Assembly: GCA_900754495.1 (NCBI GenBank)
Contig: CAAEDC010000207.1
Span: 1-35,505 of the forward strand
From: Eggerthellaceae bacterium
GTDB lineage: Bacteria; Actinomycetota; Coriobacteriia; Coriobacteriales; Eggerthellaceae
Reading direction: 5' to 3'
DNA length: 35,505 nucleotides
Position numbers and translations under genes: made by a program. Shown in pieces: positions 7,845 to 16,104 of the stretch; position 1 is the stretch's first letter; every line of letters starts with the position of its first letter. Under the pieces are notes generated by a model. The model was not told where the DNA came from. It did no database searches and saw nothing but the letters and a program-made list of their open reading frames with translations.

Positions 7845-10800
7845 ATGCTGGAACTGCGCGACATCTGCAAGTCGTACACCACGGGCTCTTTCACGCAAAC
7901 GGCCCTCGACCATGTGTCCATCGCCTTCCGAGACAGCGAGTTCGTCGCGATCCTGGGCCCGTCGGGCTCGGGCAAGACCACGCTCCTCAACATCGTCGGC
8001 GGCCTGGACCACTACGATACGGGCGACCTGGTCATCGACGGCGTCTCCACGCGCGAGTACAAGGATCGCGACTGGGACGCCTATCGCAACAACCGCGTCG
8101 GCTTCGTGTTCCAAAGCTACAACCTCATCCCGCATCAGACGATCCTCGCCAACGTCGAGCTGGCGCTGACGCTGTCGGGCGTTTCGCGCGCCGAACGCCA
8201 CGAGCGCGCGTTGACCGCGCTCGAGCAGGTGGGGCTGCGCGAGCATGCCGACAAGAAGCCCAGCCAGCTGTCCGGCGGCCAGATGCAGCGTGTGGCCATC
8301 GCGCGCGCCCTCATCAACGATCCCGAGATCCTGCTCGCCGACGAGCCCACCGGCGCGCTCGATTCCAAGACGAGCGTGCAGGTGATGGACCTGCTCACTG
8401 AGATCGCCAAGGACCGCCTGGTCGTGATGGTGACGCACAACCCCGAGCTCGCCGAGCAGTACGCCACGCGCATCGTCAACCTCTCCGACGGCGTCATCCG
8501 CAGCGACTCCGATCCGTTCGATCCTGCCGTCGAGGCGACGGCCCGCGCCGCCAAGCCCGCCAACAAGACCCGAATGAGCTTTTTGACCGCGCTTTCGCTG
8601 TCGTTCAACAACCTCATGACCAAAAAGGGCCGCACCATCATGACGGCCTTCGCGGGCTCCATCGGCATCATCGGCATCGCCGCCATCCTGGCGCTTGCCA
8701 ACGGCGTGAACAACTACATCGCCAGCGTCGAGGAGGAGACGCTGTCCGAGTACCCGCTGGAGATCCAAAGCACCGGGTTGGACATGACGTCGATGCTGGT
8801 GGGGGTAAGCTCCGAGCTGAGCGGCACCGCGAACGCCGAAGGAGAGGACGTCGACAGCGTCCATGTGGTCGACATGATCACCAACATGCTCTCGAGCGTC
8901 AGCAGCAACGACCTGGCGTCGCTCAAGGAATACCTGGACTCCGACGAGTGCGGCATCGATCAGTACACGAACTCGATCGAGTACTCCTACGACGTCACGC
9001 CGCAGATCTACGACTCCGACACCTCCACGATCCACCAGGTCAACCCCGACTCGTCGTTCGCATCGCTGGGCATCAGCTCGCAGGTGAGCTCCAACAGCAT
9101 CATGAGCGCGTCGATGTCCACCGATGTCTTCTACGAGATGCCGAGCGATCCTGCCCTGTACGAGAGCCAATACGACATCAAAGCCGGTCGCTGGCCCGAG
9201 AGCTACAACGAGTGCGTGCTCGTCCTCACCGGTTCGGGGGGCATGAGCGACTTCATGCTGTACACGCTGGGCCTGCGCGACGAGGCGGAGCTGCAGAGCA
9301 TGGTCAACCAGTTCGCCGCGGAAGAGGACGTGACCGCCCCGACCGACATCGTCGATCCGTCCTACGACGAGATCCTGGGCGTCACGTTCAAACTGGTGAA
9401 CGCCTGCGATTACTACGAGTACGACGCCGAATACGACGTTTGGCGCGACAAGACCGACAACACCGACTACATGCGCCAGCTGATCGACAACGGCGAGGAG
9501 ATCCGCATCGTCGGCATCGTGCAGCCGAGCGAGGACGCCAACGCCTCGATGCTGAGCGCGGGCATCAACTACCCCGCCTCGCTCACCCAGCATGTGATCG
9601 ACGAGGCAGCCGCCAGCAAGATCGTGCAGGATCAGCTCGCCGATAGCGGCATCGACGTGTTCACCGGCAAGGAGTTCGGTGTCGAGGACGAGGACGGATC
9701 CGGCTTCAGCATGGAGTCCCTGTTCACCATCGACGGCAACGCCATCAGCTCGGCGTTCACGATCGATCAGAGCGCGCTGACCGCCGGGCTGGGCGACATG
9801 GATCTGGATCTGTCGAATGTGAGCGTGGACATGAGCTCGCTGCCCGCGTTCGACGCGTCGAGCATCCAGATCGATCCGAGTCAGCTCGATCTGGGCGATT
9901 TGAGCTTCGATCTGAGCGGTCTCGACCTCTCGCTCGACGGCGCCGAGCCCACGGTCGATTCCGCCGCCATCGGCGCGGCCATGAGCCAGGCGATGGAGGG
10001 GTTCGGCGCGTGGTGGGCCGAGCATCCCGAGCACACCGACATGCAGGAGGCGCTCTCCGCGTACTTCGCCGATCCGACGGTGAGCGAGCAGCTCAACACC
10101 GCCATCGCCGGAGCCATCGACCTGTCCGGCATGCAGGATCAGATCGCCTCCCAAGTGCAGCAGCAGGTCGGTTCCGCTGTCCAGCAGCAGCTCGTTCCGC
10201 AGATCGCCGCCGCGCTCTCCAGCGCCATCCAGTCGCAGCTCCAAACCGCGCTGCAGACCTACATGACCCAGACCATGACCGCCGTCATGACGCAGATGGG
10301 CACGGCGCTGCAGGATCAGGTGAGCGCCGCCATGACGCAGACCATGAACCGCCTCGCCTCCAACATGGCCAGCGCCATGAGCATCGACGAAGCCGCGTTC
10401 GCCAACGCCTTCCAGTTCAACATGGACGAGGAGGACCTCACCGAGCTGATGATCTCGATGATGGGGTCGGGCGAGGCGACCTACAAGGGCAACCTGGCAA
10501 AACTCGGATATGCGGACATGAGCGAACCGTCCGGCATCGCCATCTACCCCATCGATTTCGACAGCAAGGAGCACGTGCTGCAGATCCTCGACGACTACAA
10601 CGCGCGCATGGAGGCCGACGGCGCCGAGGACAAGGTCATCACCTACACCGACATCGTGGGCACGCTCATGAGCTCGGTCACCACGATCGTCGATATGATC
10701 AGCTACGTGCTGATCGCCTTCGTCGCCATCTCGCTGGTGGTGAGCTCGATCATGATCGGCGTCATCACCTACATCAGCGTGCTCGAGCGCAAGAAGGAGA

Positions 10801-11099
10801 TCGGCATCTTGCGCGCCATCGGCGCGAGCAAGGGCGACATCAGCCGCGTGTTCAACGCCGAAACCGTCATCGAGGGCCTGGTGGCGGGCTTGCTCGGCGT
10901 GGGCATCACCGCGCTGTGCTGCATTCCGGCGAGCGCGCTCGTCTACGCGCTGTTCGACGTGCCCGACGTGGCCCAGCTGCCGTGGCAGGCCGCCGTGGTG
11001 CTGGTGCTCATCAGCGTGTTCCTGACGTTCATCGCAGGCATCATCCCCGCCTCCTCCGCCAGCCGCAAGGACCCGGTGGAAGCGCTGCGTTCGGAGTAA
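7845..11099 (+). CDS. Large ABC transporter fusion: MacB-type ATPase plus FtsX-type permease
   Basis: 1084 residues. Residues 1-235 are a LolD/MacB-type ATPase with Walker [10 protein letters not shown] (38-46), signature LSGGQMQR (142-149) and Walker [14 protein letters not shown] (161-173). A first membrane segment follows at about 263-290. Then comes an unusually large extracytoplasmic region of roughly 650 residues, acidic and Ser/Asp-rich, including Asp-Leu-Ser-rich repeats and a Gln/Ala/Met-rich stretch near 760-850 that looks helical or coiled-coil. Three C-terminal membrane segments form the FtsX domain, with [17 protein letters not shown] and [12 protein letters not shown]. Known relatives act as mechanotransmission machines or exporters of peptides, antibiotics or lipids; no periplasmic partner is encoded nearby. 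The start at 7845 has AAAGG upstream. Confidence 0.88.
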   Translation: MLELRDICKSYTTGSFTQTALDHVSIAFRDSEFVAILGPSGSGKTTLLNIVGGLDHYDTGDLVIDGVSTREYKDRDWDAYRNNRVGFVFQSYNLIPHQTILANVELALTLSGVSRAERHERALTALEQVGLREHADKKPSQLSGGQMQRVAIARALINDPEILLADEPTGALDSKTSVQVMDLLTEIAKDRLVVMVTHNPELAEQYATRIVNLSDGVIRSDSDPFDPAVEATARAAKPANKTRMSFLTALSLSFNNLMTKKGRTIMTAFAGSIGIIGIAAILALANGVNNYIASVEEETLSEYPLEIQSTGLDMTSMLVGVSSELSGTANAEGEDVDSVHVVDMITNMLSSVSSNDLASLKEYLDSDECGIDQYTNSIEYSYDVTPQIYDSDTSTIHQVNPDSSFASLGISSQVSSNSIMSASMSTDVFYEMPSDPALYESQYDIKAGRWPESYNECVLVLTGSGGMSDFMLYTLGLRDEAELQSMVNQFAAEEDVTAPTDIVDPSYDEILGVTFKLVNACDYYEYDAEYDVWRDKTDNTDYMRQLIDNGEEIRIVGIVQPSEDANASMLSAGINYPASLTQHVIDEAAASKIVQDQLADSGIDVFTGKEFGVEDEDGSGFSMESLFTIDGNAISSAFTIDQSALTAGLGDMDLDLSNVSVDMSSLPAFDASSIQIDPSQLDLGDLSFDLSGLDLSLDGAEPTVDSAAIGAAMSQAMEGFGAWWAEHPEHTDMQEALSAYFADPTVSEQLNTAIAGAIDLSGMQDQIASQVQQQVGSAVQQQLVPQIAAALSSAIQSQLQTALQTYMTQTMTAVMTQMGTALQDQVSAAMTQTMNRLASNMASAMSIDEAAFANAFQFNMDEEDLTELMISMMGSGEATYKGNLAKLGYADMSEPSGIAIYPIDFDSKEHVLQILDDYNARMEADGAEDKVITYTDIVGTLMSSVTTIVDMISYVLIAFVAISLVVSSIMIGVITYISVLERKKEIGILRAIGASKGDISRVFNAETVIEGLVAGLLGVGITALCCIPASALVYALFDVPDVAQLPWQAAVVLVLISVFLTFIAGIIPASSASRKDPVEALRSE

Positions 11100-11118
11100 G
11101 AGAAGGCACGCGCCCGGA

Positions 11119-11259
11119 TCGTCGCCGTCCCTGCCGAGGATTCCGCGGCGCGCCGCTCCGCTGCTCAGCCTTCGGCTTCGTGCGCTGCGCTGCTGCAATC
11201 AGATGACGATTTAGGCAGTGTGCAGACGGCCGCTGCATCCTCGGCAGGGACGGCGACGA
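11119..11259 (+). repeat. Long inverted repeat after the ABC fusion gene
   Basis: 11119-11141 is the exact reverse complement of 11237-11259 (23 bp, containing GCCGTCCCTGCCGAGG). The arms enclose about 95 nt of GC-rich sequence with further hairpin potential around a CCTTCGG. It starts 20 nt after the stop of the ABC fusion. It resembles the other long 3'-side hairpins here in layout, not in sequence. Confidence 0.8.
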
Positions 11260-11297
11260 GATGGAATGTGTAGCTTTCGCGCTGGCGTGCGATTTGC

Positions 11298-11326
11298 TTG
11301 CGATGCGGGCGGCGAGCGGTTACTAT
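11298..11326 (+). promoter_or_regulatory. Promoter of the rubrerythrin gene
   Basis: TTGCGA (11298-11303), 17 nt, TACTAT (11321-11326), predicting a start near 11333 and a leader of about 70 nt. Confidence 0.55.
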
Positions 11327-11360
11327 GCTTATCGATACCGATTCTCAATAAAGGAATCGG
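11327..11360 (+). promoter_or_regulatory. Possible operator at the rubrerythrin start site
   Basis: Directly after the -10 there is an AT-rich stretch whose reverse complement contains TTGAGAATCGGTATCGATAA, loosely like a Fur/PerR-family box. An exact inverted repeat CCGATTC (11338-11344) / GAATCGG (11354-11360) follows. Its place over the predicted start suits a repressor. The identity of the regulator is a guess. Confidence 0.35.
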
Positions 11361-11403
11361 AAGAGGGTAGACGAGAAATCTTTCGAAGAAGGAGCATGAC
11401 CCT

Positions 11404-12012
11404 ATGAACCTGCGTTCCGAACTCCCCACCGCCGAGAACTCCACCAACTTCAACGTCGTCAGCGGCAGCACCACCGAGGTTGGCACCACGCTTGACAACC
11501 TGAAGGCCGCCGTCACCGGCGAGACTGGCGCTTCCGCCAAGTACGCCGCGTTCGCCGAGGCCGCAGAGGCGGCCGGCTACACCCAGATCGCCCGCCTGTT
11601 CCGCGCCACCTCCGAGGCCGAGCAGGTGCACATCGCCATGGAGTACAAGCTGGTCCAGGCCGAGGATCCCGAGTGGGCCAAGCCCGTCGCCGACGCTCCG
11701 GTCGTCGAGGCGTGCGACCTGAACCTGATCGCCGCCGCCAACGGCGAGATCTACGAGACTTCCGACATGTACCCCGCTTTCATCAAGAAGGCCCAGGAGG
11801 AGGGCAACGACAACGCCGTCCGCGTGTTCACCCGCGCCAAGCTGGCCGAGTCCGTGCATGCCGAGCGCTACATGGAGGCCTACAACAACATCGACGCCGC
11901 CGATGACGACGCGTACTTCCTGTGCCCCGTCTGTGGCTACATCGAGAAGGGCGACGACTTCGAGGTCTGCCCGATCTGCGGCGCCAAGAAGTCCGCGTTC
12001 AAGCAGTTCTAA
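11404..12012 (+). CDS. Rubrerythrin
   Basis: Non-haem iron protein that reduces hydrogen peroxide in anaerobes, using electrons from rubredoxin or NADH-dependent partners. The 202-residue product has a ferritin-like four-helix domain with spaced Glu and His ligands (ETGASAKYAAFAEAA, EAEQVHIAMEY, NGEIYETSDMYPAF, AESVHAERY). A C-terminal rubredoxin-like domain has two knuckles, CPVCGY and CPICG. The ATG at 11404 follows AAGGAG. It is transcribed alone from the promoter at 11298-11326 and ends at a hairpin at 12047-12076. Codon use is strongly biased to GCC/CTG/AAG, as expected for a highly expressed gene. Confidence 0.93.
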   Translation: MNLRSELPTAENSTNFNVVSGSTTEVGTTLDNLKAAVTGETGASAKYAAFAEAAEAAGYTQIARLFRATSEAEQVHIAMEYKLVQAEDPEWAKPVADAPVVEACDLNLIAAANGEIYETSDMYPAFIKKAQEEGNDNAVRVFTRAKLAESVHAERYMEAYNNIDAADDDAYFLCPVCGYIEKGDDFEVCPICGAKKSAFKQF

Positions 12013-12046
12013 AGCACTGCTTGAGCCATCCCCGCCTCAGAGCAAG

Positions 12047-12076
12047 CGAAACGGCCGCCTTTGGGCGGTCGTTTCG
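12047..12076 (+). terminator. Terminator hairpin after rubrerythrin
   Basis: CGAAACGGCCGCC (12047-12059) pairs with GGCGGTCGTTTCG (12064-12076), with one wobble and a TTTG loop, 34 nt after the stop. The T-run is poor. Confidence 0.6.
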
Positions 12077-12340
12077 TATTCAGGGAATGAGAAATCGTTC
12101 TGAATCGAACGAAATTCCTCTTTTGATGGAAAAAACTTCGATCCAGAATGGTCGGGAACGAGCCGGGACGCTCCAGTCGCACGATCTGGCTCCACGGTGC
12201 TCTTCATATGCAATATAACTCGAGGTCAGAGCGCTTCACCCCTACCGCGTCGCCGGCATCATGCGAGATCGAACGTTCTTGATCGCAGTTTTTTCCAAAA
12301 TTCTGGGAAAAACTGCGATCAAGAACGCCAGAGGGGGCGA
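12077..12340. other. Intergenic stretch between convergent genes, with repeats
   Basis: No credible gene. It holds a hairpin at about 12085-12119 (GGAAT...TCGTTC/GAACGA...ATTCC) and a strong inverted repeat at 12274-12327. Short open frames here that read NFGKNCDQER and similar are by-products of the palindrome. Confidence 0.6.
12274..12327. repeat. Palindromic repeat with T/A-rich stem
   Basis: 12274-12296 pairs with 12306-12327 over 22 bp with one extra T. Arms contain TTCTTGATCGCAG and CTGCGATCAAGAA. It lies just after the phosphoesterase stop (12341) and after the end of rubrerythrin, so it may end transcription from both sides. I recall spurious peptides of this type from other coriobacterial genomes, which suggests a dispersed repeat family. 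Confidence 0.75.
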
Positions 12341-12871
12341 TTACCGGAACCGATGCTCCAGCAGCACCGTGCCGTCGAGCGCTTCCACGCGAGCGGCGAG
12401 CAGGCGGCCCGCATCGAGCTCCACGAACGCGACGCTGGCAGGCATGCCGCCGCGCGGGCGCGTGGGCGAGCCGGGACACAGCACGAGCGACGCCGGACGC
12501 GCCTCGGCGCCTACGGTGATGTGCGCGATGTGGGTATGGCCGTGTACGCAGACCTCCGGAAGCGGATCTCCCGGCGCGACGCCCCTGCAGCCGTGCGGGC
12601 CGATGCGCACGTCGCGCGGATAGTGCCCGACAAGGAACCGCACGCCGTCGATCACCGGCGTTGCGAACCGCCCGACCGCCTCGCCGTATTCGGGGAAGTC
12701 GTTGTTGCCCAAAACCGCCGTCACCGGGGCGAGCGTCTCCAACTCGCGCAAGATGCCCGGATCGCAGATATCCCCCGCATGGATGATGTGATCGCTTGCC
12801 GCTAGGGCCTCGTACGCCAACAGCGACAACCTGCCGTGCGTGTCGGACACGATCCCCACCGTCGTCGCCAT
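12341..12871 (-). CDS. YfcE/MJ0936-type metallophosphoesterase
   Basis: Small calcineurin-like phosphodiesterase, 176 residues, the normal size for the family. Metal-binding motifs appear in order: SDTHG (DxH), HAGDICD (GD), LGNND (GNxD), VGHYP (GH) and VHGHTH (GHxH). Such enzymes cleave phosphodiester bonds in vitro with manganese or nickel; the natural substrate is unknown. The start at 12871 (MATTVG) is chosen because GGGAGGGG lies upstream; a longer open frame runs into the upstream region without a ribosome site. It is divergent from hsp20. Confidence 0.85.
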   Translation of the reverse strand: MATTVGIVSDTHGRLSLLAYEALAASDHIIHAGDICDPGILRELETLAPVTAVLGNNDFPEYGEAVGRFATPVIDGVRFLVGHYPRDVRIGPHGCRGVAPGDPLPEVCVHGHTHIAHITVGAEARPASLVLCPGSPTRPRGGMPASVAFVELDAGRLLAARVEALDGTVLLEHRFR

Positions 12872-12899
12872 TCGCAACCCCTCCCGTTCAGGTCCATCG

Positions 12900-12932
12900 A
12901 ATGAGAAAAAGTGACTGTCCCTTTTTCTCATT
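12900..12932. repeat. Palindromic repeat in the phosphoesterase leader
   Basis: AATGAGAAAAAG (12900-12911) is the exact reverse complement of 12921-12932, with a 9-nt loop TGACTGTCC. It lies about 28 nt upstream of the phosphoesterase start. It has an A/T-rich stem unlike the local GC content and looks like an inserted small repeat. Confidence 0.75.
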
Positions 12933-12999
12933 TTCATCGTAGCGCATGGCACCACAATCTGATCAGGCAATATGACGCAAAAGTAACAGGACGGTGCAA

Positions 13000-13026
13000 T
13001 TAGCACTCTCGGCTTGACAGTGCTAA
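13000..13026 (+). promoter_or_regulatory. CIRCE operator (HrcA site)
   Basis: TTAGCACTC (13000-13008), 9 nt, CAGTGCTAA (13018-13026). This matches the CIRCE consensus TTAGCACTC-N9-GAGTGCTAA with one change. It overlaps the -35 of the hsp20 promoter, so HrcA binding would block it. Confidence 0.88.
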
Positions 13027-13042
13027 TTCCGCGCAGTAAAAC
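13014..13042 (+). promoter_or_regulatory. Promoter of hsp20
   Basis: TTGACA (13014-13019), 17 nt, TAAAAC (13037-13042). The predicted leader of about 115 nt contains a stable hairpin CGGGAGG (13103-13109) / CCTCCCG (13114-13120) ahead of the ribosome site. Confidence 0.7.
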
Positions 13043-13163
13043 ATACTCGAACAAAGAAAAGGGGCCGCGAAAAGGCGGTCGGACGACGCGTCGCCCGTAC
13101 AGCGGGAGGCGCACCTCCCGGAGCCGAGCCGCGATGCCCCGCACGTCAGAGGAGATGATCAGT

Positions 13164-13613
13164 ATGTCTATGTTGATGCCCACGAGAAGGAACCGCGGCC
13201 TGCTGAGCGACTTCATGTTCGATCCGTTCGATGCCTTCTTCAACACTCCGATGCCGTCCGCCTCGACCCCGACGCTGATGCGCACCGACATCAAGGAGAC
13301 CGAGAGCGGCTTTGAGATGACGATCGATCTGCCCGGATTCAAGAAGGAAGACGTCCAGGCCGAGTTGAAGGACGGCTACCTGCACATCGAGGCCCAGACC
13401 AAGTCCGAGACCGAGGACAAGGACGCCAACGGCACCTACGTCCGCAAGGAGCGCTTCAGCGGCAAGTGCAGCCGCACGTTCTACGTCGGCGAGGACGTCG
13501 AGGAGAAGGACATCCGCGCGAAGTTCGAGGATGGCACGCTGAAGATCGACATCCCCAAGAAGCAGGAGCAGCCCAAGCTCGAGGAGAAGAAGACCATCGC
13601 CATCGAAGGCTAG
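13164..13613 (+). CDS. Hsp20 family small heat shock protein
   Basis: ATP-independent chaperone that holds unfolding proteins. The 149-residue product has a short Met/Arg-rich N-terminus, DPFDAFFNTP, then the alpha-crystallin domain at about 38-135 (TDIKETESGFEMTIDLPGFKK, ending AKFEDGTLKIDIPK), and a charged tail with the E-K-K-T-I-A-I-E motif that docks oligomers. The ATG at 13164 follows GAGGAG at 8-nt spacing; an earlier ATG at 13155 overlaps that site. It is controlled by the CIRCE site at 13000-13026. Two hairpins follow the gene (13624-13652 and 13758-13783). Confidence 0.93.
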   Translation: MSMLMPTRRNRGLLSDFMFDPFDAFFNTPMPSASTPTLMRTDIKETESGFEMTIDLPGFKKEDVQAELKDGYLHIEAQTKSETEDKDANGTYVRKERFSGKCSRTFYVGEDVEEKDIRAKFEDGTLKIDIPKKQEQPKLEEKKTIAIEG

Positions 13614-13623
13614 CGGCGATTCC

Positions 13624-13652
13624 GGCCGAAGGCGACCCCTCCTCCTTCGGCC
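13624..13652 (+). terminator. First hairpin after hsp20
   Basis: GGCCGAAGG (13624-13632) pairs exactly with CCTTCGGCC (13644-13652), 10 nt after the stop, followed by a pyrimidine-rich stretch CCCTCTTTCT. Confidence 0.6.
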
Positions 13653-13757
13653 CCCTCTTTCTGCAAGGTTTCACTCACCATGCAAACACGGCCATGCGGC
13701 GCCTCCTCTCTCCCCGCATGGCAACCAAACGGCGTTGTAAAACTCGGCAACGCACAA

Positions 13758-13790
13758 GGAAAGCGGCCCGCGGGCCGCTTTCCTGCTTTT
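13758..13790 (+). terminator. Second terminator between hsp20 and the sirtuin gene
   Basis: Perfect 12-bp stem GGAAAGCGGCCC / GGGCCGCTTTCC with a 2-nt spacer at the tip, followed by TGCTTTT. Confidence 0.65.
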
Positions 13791-13842
13791 GGGAGCATTT
13801 TCCTGCTAGCATGGAGGGAGCCGATCGAAAGGAGCATGTGCC

Positions 13843-14595
13843 ATGGACGAGACCACGCGAACCGCACGCGACATCGAAACCCTGCGCGAATGGATCCGCT
13901 CCACCCGTCCGGGCGGCATGGTGTTCTTCGGCGGCGCCGGCGTCTCCACCGAAAGCGGGATCCCCGACTTCCGCAGCGCCGACGGCATCTACTCCCAAGG
14001 AGGCGCGATCCCGCCCGAGGTGATGGTCTCGCGCAGCTTCTTCGATGCGCACCCCCGCGAGTTCTTCGACTTCTACTTCAGCCGCATGCTGTTCCTCGAC
14101 GCGCAGCCCAACCAGGCTCATCGCAAGCTCGCCGAACTCGAACGCGAAGGAACGCTTTCCGCGGTCATCACCCAAAACGTCGACGGGCTGCATCAGATGG
14201 CGGGCAGCCGCAACGTGTTCGAGCTGCACGGAAGCTCGTTGCGCAACCACTGCATCCGCTGCCGCGCCGCCTACACGCTCGAGGAGATGGTCGCCGCGCA
14301 TGAGCGCTCCGACGATGGCGTGCCCCGCTGCGACTGCGGAGGCGTCATCCGGCCCGACGTCGTGCTCTACGAGGAGGCGCTCGACCAGGACACGCTGCGC
14401 GGCGCCGTCGAGGCGATCAAACGCGCCGACCTGCTGCTCATCGCCGGCACGTCGCTGGTGGTCTACCCCGCCGCGGGGCTGATCGACTACTTCGGCGGCT
14501 CCCACCTCATCATCGTCAACCGCAGCACCACGCCACGCGATCGGCAGGCCGACCTGTGCATTTCCGCCAGCATCGGCGACGTGATGGATTTCTAG
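13843..14595 (+). CDS. Sir2-type NAD-dependent protein deacylase
   Basis: Removes acyl groups from lysines, consuming NAD+ and releasing nicotinamide and O-acyl-ADP-ribose. The 250-residue product has the NAD-binding GAGVSTESGIPDFRS (31-45), TQNVDGLH (110-117), the catalytic His129 in ELHGS, and a zinc site from C137, C140, C163 and C165. The last pair is CxC rather than the usual CxxC. Start at 13843 has AAGGAG upstream. The Nudix gene follows after 20 nt on the same strand, and a nicotinamidase-like gene lies convergent beyond it; together these could handle both products of the sirtuin reaction. Confidence 0.9.
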   Translation: MDETTRTARDIETLREWIRSTRPGGMVFFGGAGVSTESGIPDFRSADGIYSQGGAIPPEVMVSRSFFDAHPREFFDFYFSRMLFLDAQPNQAHRKLAELEREGTLSAVITQNVDGLHQMAGSRNVFELHGSSLRNHCIRCRAAYTLEEMVAAHERSDDGVPRCDCGGVIRPDVVLYEEALDQDTLRGAVEAIKRADLLLIAGTSLVVYPAAGLIDYFGGSHLIIVNRSTTPRDRQADLCISASIGDVMDF

Positions 14596-14615
14596 CTCCC
14601 GAAAGAAGGCCACCT

Positions 14616-15245
14616 ATGCGATCAGACAGCGCGCTTCCCCACTTCATCGACCTCGAGCTGAAGGCGGACGGCTGGATCAAGAAGTACGTTTTGCACTACG
14701 AGCTGCCCGACGGCACGCGCTACGAATACGACAGCGCATCGCGCAAAGGCCCCGACGCGTACCGCGCCGAGCTGGAGGCGAACGGCCGCGGCGAGACGCC
14801 GCGTGCCGACGCGGTGTGCGTCGTGCCGCAGACGCGCGACGGCAGGCTGGTGCTCATCAAGGAGTTCCGCTATCCGCTGAACAGCTGGTGCATCGCGTTT
14901 CCCGCCGGCCTCATCGACCCCGGCGAGGATCCTGCGGAGAGCATCGACCGCGAGCTGCGCGAGGAGACCGGATTCGCCCTGCGGCGCGCCCTCGACGAGC
15001 CGCTCGAACTGCTCCCCCAGGTCGGCTACTCCTCGGCGGGATTCACCGACGAGGCCATCCAGGTCGCGTTCGCCCAGGTGGAGAAGGTCGCCGACGCCGC
15101 GCCGGAAGAGGCGGAGCTCATCGTGCCCTTCGAGGTGGCGATCGACGACATCCCGCGCTTCCTCTCCGAGAACACGACCCCCATCAGCACACGTGCGCAG
15201 CTCATCCTCGACGGGTTCGCCCGGCACCGCGATCGCAGCGTATAG
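14616..15245 (+). CDS. Nudix hydrolase, ADP-ribose pyrophosphatase-like
   Basis: 209 residues with a perfect Nudix box at 98-120: GLIDPGEDPAESIDRELREE followed by TGF. This is the metal-binding helix that cleaves X-linked nucleoside diphosphates. The upstream PAGL and the overall size suit the ADP-ribose/sugar-nucleotide branch. The start at 14616 has AAGAAGG upstream, 20 nt after the sirtuin stop, so the two are very likely cotranscribed. Inference: it degrades ADP-ribose or O-acetyl-ADP-ribose made by the sirtuin. The substrate is not proven by the motif. Confidence 0.85.
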   Translation: MRSDSALPHFIDLELKADGWIKKYVLHYELPDGTRYEYDSASRKGPDAYRAELEANGRGETPRADAVCVVPQTRDGRLVLIKEFRYPLNSWCIAFPAGLIDPGEDPAESIDRELREETGFALRRALDEPLELLPQVGYSSAGFTDEAIQVAFAQVEKVADAAPEEAELIVPFEVAIDDIPRFLSENTTPISTRAQLILDGFARHRDRSV

Positions 15246-15284
15246 CCCCGTGCGGCACGCCACGCGCCCTTCCCTGCCGTGAAT

Positions 15285-15315
15285 AGCCCTACCGTCCTCC
15301 TTGGACGACAGGGCT
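15285..15315. terminator. Bidirectional terminator hairpin
   Basis: AGCCCT (15285-15290) with AGGGCT (15310-15315), and inside it GTCC/GGAC around TCCTT. It lies between the convergent Nudix and nicotinamidase-like genes. Confidence 0.55.
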
Positions 15316-15325
15316 CGCATCGGAG

Positions 15326-15349
15326 GAGACCCCCTAACAGAGGGGTCTC
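15326..15349. terminator. Second hairpin between the convergent genes
   Basis: GAGACCCC (15326-15333) pairs exactly with GGGGTCTC (15342-15349); the right arm touches the stop codon of the nicotinamidase-like gene. Confidence 0.55.
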
Positions 15350-15906
15350 TAGCGGTTGATCACCTGGATCTGCAAGCCTTCCATGATGTCGAGCGCCGCC
15401 TCGTGCAGCTTGGCGTCGCCCGATCCCGTGCAGGAGGCGTCGACGATGACGGGGACTTCGGGGCAGGCGGTTTTGGCCAAGACGGCGTTCGAGATGACGC
15501 AGATGTTCGACACCAGGCCCACCAGCTCGATGCTCGCGAACGGCTGGCTCCTCACCGAATCCGCCGTGCGCTGGGATGCGCGCAGGCGCTCGAACAGCTC
15601 CACCGATCCGAACGAGGGCTTCTTGAACACGGTGTCGGAGTCGCGCATCATCAGGGCGACCTCGCCGTAGAGATCGTGGCCCGGCGTGCCGTCGACGCAA
15701 TGCTCGATGGGGAGGTTGCGCCCCTCCTGCGTCTTCAGGTAGTCGCGATGGTGGGTGTCGAACGTGAACGCGACCTCGTCGCCCGTCGCGCGGTAGGACG
15801 CGATCTTCTCGGCGATGCGCGCATCCAGCTTTTCGGCTCCATCGAAACCGAGCGATCCATCCACGAAATCCTTTTGGTAGTCAACGACGATCAGCAGCCG
15901 TTTCAT
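15349..15906 (-). CDS. Isochorismatase-family hydrolase, nicotinamidase-like
   Basis: 185 residues with the catalytic triad of the cysteine hydrolase family: D9 (VVDYQKDF), K96 (FKKPSFGS) and C136 (SNICVISN). D50 and H52 in FDTHH and H69 in IEHCVDGTPG match the metal ligands and HCxxGTxG motif of nicotinamidase, so conversion of nicotinamide to nicotinate is the best guess. The family also contains enzymes acting on isochorismate, ureidoacrylate and others. No strong ribosome site is seen before the ATG at 15906 (GGAAAGG is 14 nt away). It is convergent with the sirtuin/Nudix pair. Confidence 0.75.
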   Translation of the reverse strand: MKRLLIVVDYQKDFVDGSLGFDGAEKLDARIAEKIASYRATGDEVAFTFDTHHRDYLKTQEGRNLPIEHCVDGTPGHDLYGEVALMMRDSDTVFKKPSFGSVELFERLRASQRTADSVRSQPFASIELVGLVSNICVISNAVLAKTACPEVPVIVDASCTGSGDAKLHEAALDIMEGLQIQVINR

Positions 15907-16104
15907 CGCACTCGCACCCGCGCCTTTCCGATTCCATCAAGCCGGAATTATTCACCCTCAAGCAATATCCGACAGATAAGCAGGAGTTTCCTTGAAGCAA
16001 GGCGCAAGCATAGCACGCTGCGATGCGCATGGCGCGACAATTGCGCGACGGTGTGCGATTAGCCCGCCAACGCCCGATGCGCCCGGGCATGGGCACGGGA
16101 ACGG

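Noticed and set aside
7737..11198. 1153-codon open frame antisense to the ABC fusion gene
   Set aside because: It mirrors a GC-rich coding gene with clear ATPase motifs on the plus strand; the antisense product is His/Arg/Asp low complexity without a ribosome site.
12204..12623. Short frames encoding NFGKNCDQER-type peptides
   Set aside because: They are produced by the arms of the palindrome at 12274-12327 and by antisense of the phosphoesterase; no ribosome sites.
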